From Prostheceraeus crozeri (lineage: Eukaryota; Platyhelminthes; Polycladida; Euryleptidae), in the NCBI GenBank assembly GCA_907163375.1, contig CAJQUW010003192.1, positions 152,155 to 216,154 on the forward strand: 64,000 nucleotides of DNA. Direction: 5' to 3'. Under the pieces are notes generated by a model. The model was not told the origin of the DNA. It searched no databases and worked only from the letters and a program-made list of their open reading frames with translations. Made by a program: the position numbers and the translations under genes. Below, one piece after another: positions 42,441-55,259 of this stretch (its first letter is position 1; the number at the start of each line of letters is the position of its first letter).

Positions 42441-43170
42441 TGCTGTGCAGTTGATCTGTGCTGTACACAGAACCGGCATTATGATCATATCCTATTGAAA
42501 TAGAAAAATTAAATATTGAGTTGCATCTTCAGTTGAAAAATGGAAACAGACATGAATAGCTGCTACTTCATCCAATATCAGGAATCATCAGGAGGCCTAG
42601 TTCACATCTATCAACATTGACACAACTCCATATCTAAATTTGCAGCCATGCTTACGTAGATTTGAGATTTGCAATTTCCAAGTTGTGAATTTTCGACGGG
42701 CATTCATTAAATATCACTTTAAACATACCACTGTCAAATCGCTAATGTTAGTGCGCCTGCAATAATTAATAAATGCTGCTTCTTGCCAACACAATGCAAA
42801 TAGAGTATTTAAATATCGAGTTGCATCCTCAGTTGAACAATATAACAGACGTGAATGGCTGCTGTTTCATCCAATATGGCTCAACAGGGTTGATGATGAT
42901 AAATTTCACTAACTTGCTAATTGAAAATCTCAAATTTACCTGGGCATGGCTGCAACTTTAAATAGGGTGTTGTGTCGATGTTGAGAGATGTGAACTAGGC
43001 CTGCTGATGGTTCCTGATATTGGATAAAATGGCAGCTATTCAGGTCTGTTCCCATTTTTCCCAGATCCTTTTTGGCAGATGATGACGCTCATCAGTCAAT
43101 ACTTCTATGCCGTGCGGTTGATCTGTGCAGTATATAGAGCCGGTATTATGATCATATCCTGGTTAATTTT
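42441..43170. mobile_element. Foldback repeat, family A, copy 2 (composite)
   Basis: AAATATTGAGTTGCATC, CCTAGTTCACATCTATCAAC and GCAGCCATGC recur from 17195-17760. The right arm (42895-43040) is an inverted copy of the left (GGCATGGCTGCAACTTTAAAT, GAGATGTGAACTAGGCCTGC). Outside lies a direct repeat: GTTGATCTGTGCTGTACACA at 42452 and GTTGATCTGTGCAGTATATA at 43117, each followed by CATTATGATCATATCCT-type sequence. No gene. Confidence 0.7.
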
Positions 43171-43762
43171 TCTAGCTCGTCTATATAATGTGCCCGTCAT
43201 CATTCCAACATTTCGGTCACACTGGAAATCAGCCAATCAATGGACTGCAACTATTCGACTTTGTAAGTGAATAAATGACAGAAATATTGACAGCTTTAGA
43301 CTCTGTATTTGAATCTCTTCTTAATTAAGATCGATGCCAATTACTGTGATACTATTTACTGACTATTTAACCAACGAAAACAAAATGTAGAAAGCAGGTG
43401 TCCATTTCTTTTCTAATCATGCTTCGGTCAATCTTGAAATTTCAAGATTCCTGTGAGATTTGTCCACACTCATTCTAGTCTAAGTTCATTACATCCTTTG
43501 CGAAAGACCCCGAGCATGAAATGAAATCGTCCTTTCTCAGTCACTTCGAACAGATGCATAATTTCTTAGGAATGCTGTCCTCTGGCCAGTGGTTCAAGGA
43601 CAAAATGTGATAAAGAAAAAATTAATACACGTTACGAGTATATTAAAAGCCATCAAGGCGAGATATTTTCTTGATGAGATCTTCATGAATAAATGTTTAA
43701 GAAGTAAGAATGAGGATATAATTGTATTCTCTGCAGCTTGTCATTTCTCCAACGGCTATTAA

Positions 43763-45400
43763 CCCTCATATGCATGAAATGGGTCCCCGGGGACCCATCA
43801 GCTCTTAAAATGTCTGTATATTTTTTCTAGTGGACGTGGAAGTCCTATATTTTACGTATTCCTTCATTTGTCATCCCTAGGCACGTGTCAGAATAATAGT
43901 TGGCTTATCTTTCGTATATTAGATGACACATAAAAAAATATGACAAAAAACGTCTGGGTCTCCGGGGACCCATTTCATGAACTAGACCAATCTGATGTGA
44001 AATATCACTTTTCTCTCGCATTGTGTGGAACCGTATTGCATAAGAGGTCAGCTAACGACTAATTCAGCTCGCTGCAATCATCCCATGCCTCGATCATCAC
44101 GCTTAGCAAGACTAATAGCCAATCTCCTTGCTGCAGCTTTCCTCATGATCAAAATTTTGAAGCAAGTTTAGTGTGAGTGCCGGTATGTCTCGACGTCCAC
44201 CTAAGCGCATATGTGCTCAACAAGCGACGCGTCTTATTTTGGAACTAGATACCGACGACGAAGACATCGACGATATTGCAAACTCTGAAGAGGAAGTTAT
44301 TGATCACCCCGATACTGAAATCGAGACTGCTTATGAGATATCGGAAGATGAACCCGCCGTCGTCACCGATGATGCTGATCAGCTATGTCTATATCATACC
44401 ACTTCCATTGATACTGAAATTCCTGCTCCGTCTCATCGTGAAGAAATTTCGAGTGACTACGTCGGAAAAAGCGGAAGAGTTTGGAGCAAAACTCCCCCTC
44501 CTCCATCACGAACTCGAGCTGAAAACATTTTCAGAGGAAGAAGCGGCCCTACTGTGACTACTCAAAGTAAGACTGAAGCATTTGACTTGTTTCTGTCAAG
44601 TGATATGCGTCGGGACATTATTCGATTTACTAACAAGCACGGTTCTAATGATCCGAAGTGGTACAATATTGATGAGTTAGAGTTCGATGCCTTCATGGGA
44701 CTACTGATTCTCTTCGGTGTCACGAAGGGAAACCACGAGAGCGTACGTGATGCTTGGAGTGACGGCCCGTTGGCCAGACCAGTTTTCAAGGCAACCATGT
44801 CTGTAAACAGATTTGAGAGTATTCTAAGTCACATTCGATTCGATGAATCCGATACTCGTCAGTCAAGACGACAGACAGACAAGTTCGCTCCATTTCGGGA
44901 TATGTGGCAAAAGTTTACACAAAATTGCAAGATTCATTTTGATCCTGGTGTCAACTTGTGCATCGACGAGCAACTTATTCCACTTAGAGGTCGTTGCTCT
45001 TTTAGACAGTACTTGCCGTCAAAACCCGACAAATATGGGTTAAAAATCTTCATGTTAGTCGACTGTGATACCGGATACTTGTATGATGGAATTCCTTACA
45101 CCGGTAGAGCACAGGACGGCACTCGTACAAGTGGGTTGGCATCAAAAATTACGAAAGATCTTCTGTGCAATTTGTATAATACCGGACGAAATGTCACCGC
45201 CGACAATTATTTTACTGATTTTGATCTGGCGGCTGAATTGCTTAGGAAACGGTTGACATACGTTGGAACCGTGAGAAAAAATAAGCGGGACTTGCCAGTC
45301 GAATTTCAAGCTGACAAAGATCGGCCAGTTGGATCCTCTTGTTTTGGATTTGATCAGAAAACGACGATTGTCTCGTACGTTCCTAAAAGAAACAACCCAC
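43763..45400 (+). mobile_element. piggyBac transposon, 3'-truncated
   Basis: The left end is TTAA (43759-43762) followed by CCCTCATATGCATGAAATGG, the piggyBac signature. The perfect palindrome ATGGGTCCCCGGGGACCCAT lies at 43779-43798, and an inverted copy of the end region (GGGTCTCCGGGGACCCATTT then CATGAACTAG) at 43955-43983. The transposase breaks off at VSYVPKRN, where a different repeat begins. No right end was found. Confidence 0.85.
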
Positions 45401-45444
45401 CCAGCAAGAAAAATCCGCGGAACGAACGGATACAGGGAAGATAA
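44185..45444 (+). pseudogene. piggyBac transposase, C-terminally truncated
   Basis: First ATG at 44185 (MSRRPPKRICAQQATRL). An acidic N-terminal region (DTDDEDIDDIANSEEE) is followed by the DDE_Tnp_1_7 domain from about residue 125. The first catalytic Asp lies in NLCIDEQLIPLRGRC (about D261), the second in VTADNYFTDFDLA (about D340). SFRQYLPSKPDKYGLKIFML and VGTVRKNKRDLP are family-typical. The third Asp (GVDxLDQM region) and the Cys-rich tail are missing: after SYVPKRN the frame runs into foreign sequence for about 17 residues and stops. Usual length is 550-600 residues; this has 419. The retained part is uninterrupted, suggesting truncation is not very old. Confidence 0.9.
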
Positions 45445-45665
45445 CCACAAAAAAACCGCGGATTACTTTTAATGAGTCGATACGGTGATAAAAGGATAAC
45501 AGATATCCACGGATATGCGGGAGATATCCTCTATTCTCCGTGGCAGATGATGAGAAGGATGGTCGATATCCGTGGATAGTGCACGGATATTTGAAGGTCA
45601 TACCTCACAAGGATATACCGGATGAGTATCCTTAAGATATAATGACGGATATCCGAGTTTGTTAA
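45405..45665. repeat. GATATCC-rich degenerate repeat
   Basis: AATCCGCGG and CCGCGGATT form a hairpin (45411-45464), then GATATCC, GGATAT and GTATCC words occur about eight times in 170 bp in both orientations. It follows directly on the piggyBac breakpoint, so probably the end of another repeat element. Confidence 0.65.
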
Positions 45666-47807
45666 GTACTAAGTTACAGCATTAAGTTGTTTATGAGTAC
45701 TAAGCAATATATGAGCACAATATAGGAAGAGTCAGCCTTTTCATTAGAATCTAATTGTACTAGGCCTATTCATTGGGGTGCAATATATCAGTAATTGCAA
45801 TGGTTGATTATGCTTTGGCGCGAATTTGCGACAGCTTTCCATTCGATATTTTCTAGAGATCTATACAGAAAGCCTACAATTTAGATATAGATTAACTGAA
45901 ATTCAGCCGGCTGAATATTAAGCTGATTCACATTCTGTCGGTATAGAATTTACAGTCGTGTTGATGAACGATGGCGAAAAATGACAGATTACCCACTCGG
46001 TTTTCAAGTTATACCGCCGTACATTAATTCAAATGGATATTTTAGCAACACTTAAATCGATCTTATATGCTTTCAGAGATTTTTTAGTATAAGTTTGTAC
46101 AATAATTACATTATGCAGGCAGTCAATATTCAGTGGAGCCAATGAATGACAGCATAAAATATATATATAATATATTTGAGATCTATGGGCAGTATGTTTA
46201 GCCATAAAGGTTCATACCATGCTATCTGCCGTCTACCATTACTAATAATGGTAAGCGTTTTCTACATCTTTGAATCATGTGTTCAATGATATATTCAATA
46301 AAACATTGCAAAATACAACAAGAGTTTTAAATGAAGGAGGAATAGACAGCGTTCAATAATATGCGACAAAAAGTTTCGCAATCAAAAAAATTTCTTTGAG
46401 AATACAAGAAAGGTATTAGCTAAGAATGAATTTCCTTAGTTTCCGTTCATTTCGTCACCAGGGCAATTAAAGTATCCATGCTTTGTGTATCACTATGCAA
46501 CATTCTTGTTGATGACAATCATGTTTGAAGATGATATTTCTGCAATGCCTTTTAGGTAGGTTGAAATGAAAACACGATAGAATAAGCTCGTTTTGCAATT
46601 TCTATGTCATAGTTTGTTATAATTTTATGCTTTCCTGCTTTGATTTAATTTCATCACATTATAATCCGTTTATGACTGTGTGTTTATGTCGAAAGGCTAT
46701 TTTTTGCCATCCCTTCCCATTGGCTGATTAAATAGTTCAATCATTATCTTATGTTATGCTACCCAGTCTTATTCGCTTCACTATTCATTCTAGTTCATGA
46801 TCTTCTACATAAGAAATTAAGGATATGCTTAGAAATATACCAAGAATATGCATTGATTGTCTATAGTTCATGTGCATTAAGAATTTCATTTATCCCATCG
46901 GCCAATCAGATGGATTTGCTGAATGAGGATGTATTTTTCGACGTGGTTTTATCCAACAATTAAGTTGTATTTTCAGGTCAATGATGCTAGATATCATTCT
47001 CCGTTATCATTATTCTTTTGTGCGTTATGACTATTTTAAGTTAGTACATACGAGTATATCAAGCTAGAAGGATACGTCATAAACTCGACGACTGATATTG
47101 GTGACAGTAAGGCTTATATGTATCGGTAGAACCATGTGTATTGTAATTTTTTTAACTTTTCGATCTTATAATCTGAGCACTACGCGCTATCCATAAGGGC
47201 GTACTACCTAGATAGCATAGTGAAAAATATGGGTTCTATGGTATTGTATCAATTTTATTCATAGTGGTGATACTAGTAGTTATCTAGCAAATCTCACAAA
47301 TCTCAGCTTCCTTTCCTCAAGCACCCAAAAATAAAGAACTAGCAAGACATCATCAATCTTCGTGAAATTGATGTCTATACTTGGCCCTCCCAAACCGTAA
47401 TATGAACGACCAAGACAATGTTTAAAAAACCACTAGTTATTCAAGTTTTCTGCAAACAGGGTTTTCGGTAGCCATATTACTGCCTCATGGCCCCTAAAAG
47501 CAGTTGAAATTTTGATGTTGACCTGCGTAAAATTTTATCTTGTATCTATGCTCTGCTCCATTACTGTCCAGCTTTGTATATGTGATATGTTGTTATATGT
47601 TATGTTGCTCTATGAGGACATGACTATGAAATTAAATCCAATAGGGATTGAGCAACTTCTTTGGTTTCCATAATGACTGACCACTTCATTACTACAACAT
47701 GCTTATATTCTGACTTGCTTCAAGCATCTACAGCATCAACAGTAATTACCATCTAGTTCTTCATTATTTGCATATACATTAATTATTGGATTTGATTTTC
47801 TTTGCAG
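45666..47807. other. Non-coding stretch upstream of the possible exon
   Basis: AT-rich, with a short TATATATA run near 46160. I see no supportable gene; it ends in a pyrimidine-rich splice acceptor. Confidence 0.5.
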
Positions 47808-47939
47808 TTCAGTCTTCGAATTTTTCGACGACAGACCAAAGTCACTGTTCACAGTTCCGTCTTCTTGGGTGATTCCGAAATCAACTAAACAGAGGCATCA
47901 GTTGTGCTTTTGGCCGGCTCCTTTATCCGTGGATGAGAG
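47808..47939 (+). CDS. Possible internal exon of an unrecognised host gene
   Basis: GATTTTCTTTGCAG precedes and GTGAGTTTCT follows 132 bases that are open in one frame. The peptide includes SVFEFFDDRPKSLFTVPSSW, VIPKSTKQRHQLCFWPAPLS and VDE. A VPxxW...CFWPP-type pattern is found in N-terminal exons of some transposon-related invertebrate proteins (those with DUF4806), so this may belong to such a gene. Neighbouring exons were not found; the downstream intron is interrupted at 48007 by the large element. Confidence 0.4.
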
Positions 47940-48432
47940 GTGAGTTTCTATCAGACAGTCCATTTAAGTTTGTATACTTATTCTCAAACGTTATGAACGG
48001 TGTGCACAGAGGCGTCGCTAAGGACACATCATTGGGGGGGGGGTGTTTGCTAAATTTTACCTGATTTACAACTAAGAACCAAAATTTACCTGATTATTGC
48101 ACACACGCATACTCACACACACATTCCAACATGTTTCATGATTATATCCTGCAGAAGAGGTACCTAGTCATCTAATCGGCCGGAAATGACGCCTATAAAT
48201 GAAAAATAATTTAATTGGTGGTTCATACGAATATTATTCACATTGAGTAGTCTCGACTGCTAAGGAAATTTTCGATGGTGTTTGCATCGAGAAAGTTAAC
48301 ACGCTGTTAACAATAAACTTCTACGCACAGAGATGACGGTGTGCCTTATTCATACCGTGCGCTTTCCGCGGTGGGCTTGCAGAACCGTAAATCGGCAACT
48401 CTTACAAGTTCTCCAGCAGTAAATTGGCAACC

Positions 48433-48463
48433 CACAGTAAATCGGCACAGTTGCCGATTTACG
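48433..48463. repeat. Hairpin GTAAATCGGCA...TGCCGATTTACG
   Basis: AGTAAATCGGCACAGTTGCC followed by GATTTACGC is a tight inverted repeat. GCCGATTTACG recurs throughout 58.8-62.7 kb, linking this left part to the satellite. Confidence 0.6.
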
Positions 48464-49256
48464 CATGGAAGATGAAATATTTTTCATTACCTGTGGCAGT
48501 TTGAGCAACAATAAAAGTTTTAATCGAATGATCGAATGTTTCGCTATCTCTTCTGTGAATTTCAACATTTCCCGTCGCCCGGTTGCCATTTTAGCTCATG
48601 AACTTGTGAAGGCGGAAATTGGCACTTACAAGTTTGCGAAAACCTGTTTTTGATTGTTTAAGTATTCTAAACCAGAAATGAGTATTAAAACAAATGATGA
48701 CTAATTATTTGAATATAATCATTCAACACGTGGGGGAAACTCCAGCTGATTTGATTCGACGATAGGATAACTTGCAAATGGGAGATTTGTGGTTTGCTAA
48801 TTCATTAATATGAAAAGAGAATATATTCCACCAGCTAGACTAGATATTTTGCATAGCTGAATTCAAGTGGAATCATGAGCGAATATAGATGTAGGCTATG
48901 ATATCGCACGTAATCATTATTTCCATTTGTAGATCCGCACTCAGACCATCCAAGCAATTCTACGTATAAATTTACTAAGATAATTTATAAGATATTCATA
49001 ATTAGATCAATGCATTTAAATGACAGCCATCATTTTTGCTGTCAATGTGTAATAAATGATGATAATTATCACTATGTGCAGTGATCAATCGACAAAAAAT
49101 GAGTTTCCAGCAAATCAATTATCAAAATTGTATTATGCTAAAATTGTAATACATGATTAAAGGCCATAAATTCATTTTGCCAGCATTTGAAGTATCAGCT
49201 GATTTTACAATTGTATAGCAATAGGCATAAAATTTCAACATATACATACATGTTGA

Positions 49257-49281
49257 AACATATATATATATATATATATTT
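49257..49281. repeat. (TA)n microsatellite
   Basis: Uninterrupted TATATATATA run beside the 3' end of the Penelope-like element, a typical insertion-site repeat. Confidence 0.9.
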
Positions 49282-49340
49282 ATTCTTGATGTCCATCATT
49301 ATTTTGATAAATAAAAAGTCACTTTTTAAGAACACAACAT

Positions 49341-49370
49341 GTTTCTGCATATGACATATGCCTTCATCAG
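49341..49370 (-). ncRNA. Degenerate hammerhead ribozyme motif of the Penelope-like element
   Basis: Minus strand: CTGATGA (49370-49364), a stem GCATA/TATGC with loop TGTCA, then GAAAC (49345-49341). CTGATGA...GAAA is the conserved core. Penelope-like elements are known to carry such ribozymes in their terminal parts. The residue before GAAAC is A instead of the usual pairing C, and stem III is very short, so activity is doubtful. Confidence 0.55.
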
Positions 49371-49652
49371 GTGATGCTACAATAATGGAGAAGTCGGTAT
49401 TTATATGAACACGGATGATGGTGAGCGAATTTACAACAACGACTGATAGACTGGACAGTAAAGACAATAAAATCAAAGTCATTCCCATAAGACAATAAAA
49501 TCTTGCATGAGATGATGACATGGATATCTACAATGATTGACATGGACAGTTCTAAAGTTAATGAAAGCAGATGAATTCCATAAAACAATAAAACCAGGCA
49601 TGAGATGAAGATGACATAGATATTTACAATGAAAGATGAATGTCTACATAAT

Positions 49653-51723
49653 TTACAAATTGAGAGACAGAGGATAGGCACTTCCTCTGTCATTCATTAG
49701 ATTCTTCGGTTCAAAACTTTTGATGATGATAGACTCGAGTAATCTTGGAAAGGGGGTACTACTGATTATCTGAAAACCGTCTTTGGTAGGTGGGTGAATG
49801 TGCATGCTCACTTCACTAGGAGTAGGATAGGCGTTAAGATGCTCATTCATTCTGGTGATAAAGTGACGCACTGAGCTGCCGATGTAGCACTTCTCGCAGT
49901 GCTCACAGGTATATTTGTATACTACATTCGATTTCAATTCGGCTTTCACTTTATCTTTATTCATGAAAAAACTTGAAGTTTTATTGGTTCTGAATATAGG
50001 GCGAATACGAGCAGTATCAGGCAAGAGTTTGTTGATGTCTCTGATATGTCGGTTCAACTTCGACTCGTTTTCAGCAATGTATGGTAGACTCCAATTCACA
50101 ATGCGAGTATCATGCCGAGTGTCAGGTTGGATGTCAGCTCTAGCAGAGTGCTTAGCTTCGATCTCCTCCTGCACCCTGGCAATAATACTCGCGGAAAACC
50201 CGTTTTCAATAAAGAGGGAACGAATAATTTCCAAAGAATGGGCGTAACCTTCAGCAGTAGTGTTTATCCTAAGAGCCCTATAAATCAAAGAGCGCATAGC
50301 TGCCAAGCGATATCGCTTAGGAGAGTGCGCGCAAGCGGGAGTGTAAAGGCCGGTATTAGTCTCTTTCAAATGCCAGGTCACTTCGAAAGAGTCTTCACTT
50401 CTCGTGACTTTCGTATCTAAAAAGACCAGAGAATTGTCGACTTCTTCTTCAACCGTAAACTGAATATTGCAATGAATACTGTTGATAAATTTGAAGAAAG
50501 CAGAAATGTCAGACTGCTTGTCAAAAATAACAAATATGTCATCGACGTAGCGTTTGTAAAACTTCGGCTGGTCATCAAATTCATTCAAACGAGATTCTAT
50601 TAAATTCATGGCAAAAGCAGCCATGGTGGGGGCGAGACAAGATCCCATAGAAAGACCCTTAGTTTGAACAAACAATTGGTCGTTGAAACTGAAGAGGATG
50701 TTAGAGCATGCCATTTTCAAAAGATCACGCAAAGTCTGCTTTCTGACAGGAATGTCTGCATCGTCAATAAGGTTTAAAATATGATCAATCGTATCGTCAA
50801 CTGGGATATTTGTAAAAAGATTCTTTACATCGAAACTGATCATTTTACAGTCCGGAAAACTCTGATCTTTTATCGAGTTGACGAACTCGAAAGTATCCTT
50901 GACGGAATAGTCCATCGGGATAAAAGGTTTCAGAATATCATCGAGCCATTTTGCTAACCTCGATGGATAGCTATTGATCATGGATAAGATAGGCCGGTAC
51001 GGTGGGTTTTCCTTATCCTTGTGGACTTTAGGAAGACCATACAGACGCGCAGGCTGGGAGCCTACTGGCTTGATTAATTGTAAATTCCGTCAGAAAGAAG
51101 ACCTTTGGCTTTTAGCGAGCTCAATTTGCGAGTGAAACGTTCCTCCTCTAAGATGAACGATCCTTCTTAGAACGATTGCACGGGGAGTACCTTTGGAATT
51201 TTCCCGAATTAGTCAAGAAGTTGTTCATTTTTGAGATGTAAGACTGGCGATTGTCGATAACAATGCCATTACCTTTGTCGTACTTCGATATGTAAAGGTG
51301 CTTGCGATTGGCTAAATGCCGAAGGGCTTTTAGCTTCGAGGCCCAATTTTGGGAAAGCTTTTGGCGGGAAAAGTAAGACTTGAAAGTAGATCTGAACTTA
51401 TGTTTCAGAGTGTTGATGTCCTCATCACTCAAATTAGAAAAAGCAGAAGTCTGTTTGAACACAAATTCAGCCTGAGCCTTCTCTCCGTTGATGTTTATCC
51501 TGGAAGTGGGCCAAGCCATGGAAAAACCAAGTGCCAGAGCCTCTTCCTCCTCAGTGGATAGAACATCATCAGAAAGATTCAGGATGACACTTTTAGGACT
51601 GAACTTGGGCCTATCTTTCTGCTGACTTCTGATTAAAGAGTTCAATTTCTTCTCATGAGTAGTGCGGATGATGTTATCAAGCATGGCTCCACACATGGAG
51701 ATGGAATTCCACATCCTCGACAC
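49653..51723 (-). pseudogene. Penelope-like reverse transcriptase with GIY-YIG endonuclease
   Basis: The N-terminal part (51723-51180) holds RKHLYISKYDKGNGIVI. Then ARLYGLPKVHK (RT motif 1 region), MISFDVKNLFTNIPV (motif A), QTKGLSMGSCLAPTMAAF (motif B), FYKRYVDDIFVIF (catalytic YVDD), NSLVFLDTKV, and the GIY-YIG domain VVYKYTCEHCEKCYIGSSVR with RMNEHL. The reverse transcriptase copies element RNA at a nick and GIY-YIG makes the nick. The RT and endonuclease part is one open frame of 442 codons, but its link to the N-terminal part is disrupted near 51100-51170, so this copy is broken once or twice. Confidence 0.9.
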
Positions 51724-54700
51724 AAAACTAAATGTGTTTTATGTTTTACGTAAATTCGCAAGAACTAATTTATATTCTAAGAATTTTATGAACTAATTTA
51801 CCCTCTTTGGACTGTGCCGTTTGCAAATAGTACTACTCATGACTGGCTTTCACGTTCTATTTAAAACATTTGGACTACTCATGTAAATGTCTGTATAACA
51901 AAAGAAATAATGAGAGGTTTACGCCAGAATTAGTGATTTTACTATTAAGACATAGGTTTACATATCTTGACAGTTTGAGGCGATTTAGTAAACATTTAAC
52001 CCTATCACACAATTTCTAAAAAAATTTGAATCTTGTTGGAATGACACATAGGCGAACAGTGACAGAAATTCGGTTAGATACAGTAGACCCCATTAACTAT
52101 TCTTATGAAATTTTCTTGATTGATACCATCTTATTCCAGCTTTGAGAGGAGATGCGCAAAAGGTAAAAATCTATACACGTTTAAAAAGCTCACTGGGCTG
52201 TCCACCACAAAGACTACCGTATGAATGATTCATAGTCTTTCGTTACCATTTTTAATTTGAAAAAGTGCAAAAAATAATTAATTATTTACTAATTTAAATT
52301 TCATTGCTCAGAAATTGATAGTCGATGACATCAGTCGAATATCATGCATTGAGATGGCACTCAATTTTTGACGTTTTGTCGACATGCAAATCCTGTACAA
52401 ATGTGTGTTTTCATGCTGAGTGTCACATACGTCTTGTGATGTCTTGTTTTTGCTTTCCGATAATGATGATGGAGCAATAGAACCTAAATATAGACAGCCT
52501 GCGTTACACGTTAAACCTTGTTCTTTGGTTTCGGTTAGTACATGTTTGTGTGATTTATCATTATAATGATTGAGTTGTTACAGTTTGGAAATTGCGTACT
52601 TCCTTAAAAATTTCGCAAGTCTGTTAATTTCAGTACCTTACGAGGACATTTTCGCGAATGATTAGCTACAACGGCTAATCATAATATCATCATCGTTTTC
52701 ATAATCATTTTTATCATCGTCTTGGAATGACAACTTTGATTTTTATTTCGTGGTTAAATGCATATCGACTGGCTAGATCAGTCTCATTTTAACAATCGTG
52801 TAAAAGTAATTATTCTGCTTATGAACAATTTAATGAATATGAAAATATTGTAGAGGAATGACGGCTTTCGACTATGCATTCAATCAAATCCAAAGATAGT
52901 TTAATTTAAAGATGTAGGCCGGATGCTATGCCCACATTTTTAATTTTACCTACACCAGACAAGATACAGAATATATATGTTTTCATTCAGTCGAAAAGAG
53001 AAAAAATCTAGTAGATTCCGTAAGACGCCACCTATTTTGCATTAATGTCGCCCAGTGAAATTTCCTAAAAAAGTACTCCGCAAGCACAGAGTGCGATCTA
53101 CGTACATTTTCAGATCAGGTGTGCAGATTTTTTCTTGAATATAGGCCTACGCAGGGCCTACGACATTTGAAAAACTTATCGATGTATAATTTTCAATCTA
53201 GTGTGTAAAAAAAACCCTTGTGCTAGCAACACAAAAAACGATTCTTTAATCTGCTGGGCACTTCAATGATGTTCTTAAAAATATTAACTGGTTTTGCATA
53301 AATATACATGATAACATCATCACCAAAATGGATATTTACAACTGTAAATCCATTCCGGAAAATGGTAGTGCTATCTATTTCCATCAGCTATTAATGGATA
53401 TCAGAAAAACGTGAAGAATATCTATCATACCGTTAGAACGACATTCTTTTCAACACAAAATAGCGACTGACATTAATTGTCGCGTTTATTTGGTGGATGC
53501 ATCCACGAGATTGACATCCAGCCAGTTCAAGAAACGCAGTTAATTTTCCCATTTATCAGAAAATGGGACGAAGAGGACGTTATTCACCAAAACTTCTTTA
53601 CACAAGTCAGAGCTCAATTCGATATATCTTCAGAAGATTCAGGGATATCACCAATGCTGTTTATCGTCCAAAATGCAAAATTACTTCACTCTCCATACCT
53701 ATCATACATACATTTATATATCCAATGAAACTGCCAGAATATAAAATACGTGTCCTGCAAGAGTCCAGTCTCAGCAATAGTTTAAAGAACACGTCGAAGA
53801 TATGGATTAAACAGACTTGGTATGATTTCTGAAACCGAGAGGCCCACTTCATATGAGGTCACGGCTTGAGTGTAGAAATCGGTTTGAACGGTATCGTCCG
53901 AAATTATCTGCAGCAGATTGAGAAAAATTGTTTTCTTTGATAAATAATTGCTAAACCTCAATATGAACTGGCATTTTCATGTTACATTGACAGTAAGTTG
54001 AAAGCAAGAAATATTCACACTTAGAACAATATACCGTCATACGTAATGATTAGAAGCGCTATCAATGAAGTGGGTTCCAGGAAGTTGTGTGATGTAAGAG
54101 TTGATTTTTGAGAATTTGTCTGAGTATTGAGTGTCGTCCTGCCGCATATCTCATACGAAGAAGTGTGCATTTCCTAATAGCTGGACATCTAGTGCACTGA
54201 ATTGCATGTAGACTCAAGGAGATTTTTGGAGAAAAACTATAGGCCTACTCACTTTTTTCAACCACAACCAATTGACTATACTTGATCTATCGGTATATCT
54301 GTTATTGAATATATCTGACACTTTGAAGGAAAATATAATCCAAAGAAATCCTATAACAATTGAAGACCTATAAAGAATTTTTATAGAGGAACAGCGCATC
54401 ATGTTTCGAGAAAAATATGATCCTCTATTATTTGATCCAAAAGAAATAAAATATATTGACAGCCTGATGACTTCACGGGGAGTATTGAGTTGATGAAAAC
54501 ATTCGTATGTAACTTATGTAAACTAATACAAGGTAATTTTCAAAAAGATTCCGTTTGTTTGCTTCAATTAAACCCCATTATCAAAAAGCGTAAAACTTTA
54601 GGACGGCCGATTTTTGAAAATATTCTTGTTTTTAGAATTCTTTTACGATTCTGTGTCCGTATCCTTTTATTCTCTGTCCGTTTCGCTATGTAAGCTAAGT

Positions 54701-54890
54701 ATTGTATCTTGATAATTAGCCACTAATCTACCGGTACCTAATTATGTTTCGTTGATGTAAGGCGCAGGAATATTTGGTCGAGTACGCAAAAATAATTTAC
54801 TCAACCAAGTTTTAATCTTTCATGCATAAAATCAACGTAAATTATCATTCAAAACATAATGAAAGCCATTAGTGTCGTGTCAGTCTTTAA
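51724..54890. other. Non-coding stretch
   Basis: Short open frames (for example 53477-53832) overlap in several frames and show no motif. I see nothing supportable. Confidence 0.5.
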
Positions 54891-54894
54891 GCAT

Positions 54895-54913
54895 CAGGAG
54901 TTCGAATCTCCTG
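54895..54913 (+). other. tRNA-type T-arm / B-box remnant (possible SINE scrap)
   Basis: CAGGAGTTCGAATCTCCTG is a perfect T-stem and loop, with the polymerase III B box core GTTCGAATC. No matching A box, D-arm or acceptor stem is present, so this is not a functional tRNA gene; probably a SINE or tRNA pseudogene fragment. Confidence 0.4.
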
Positions 54914-55259
54914 TCTCAGCGCTACAGAGATTTCGGAAGATGCAATAACTGACCGACCTAAATAGCCTATTACAAACATAGTGAAATTTCGATGTGGCAA
55001 AAGATGCTGTCCAACATGAATTCTATCGGTGCGCATAGTGGTATATGCAGCATCTTAGTTGAAAGCGTAAGTTTCAGCATGCTGCGGTAAGAATGTTTCT
55101 CTCAATCGCCTGATATATTACCTTATGCAATAACCACAAAACATAGGTCATACTATGGTTCTGGAAATCCGCTTGTCAGTAAATTCCGTTATCATTACAA
55201 ACGTCAAGGTTGCTGATCCTCAACTCCCGGCGTGGGTGCCAACCCAATTTAAGTAAAAG

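Larger units (their letters stand above)
49282..51723 (-). mobile_element. Penelope-like retroelement
   Basis: A reverse transcriptase plus GIY-YIG gene on the minus strand, a following AT-rich 3' region, a hammerhead-like motif and a terminal TA microsatellite are the usual Penelope-like arrangement. The 3' edge is taken at the microsatellite; the 5' edge is unclear and set at the first coding ATG. Confidence 0.75.

Noticed and set aside
54870-54925. Functional tRNA gene
   Set aside because: Only the T-arm is recognisable; no D-arm, anticodon stem or acceptor pairing.
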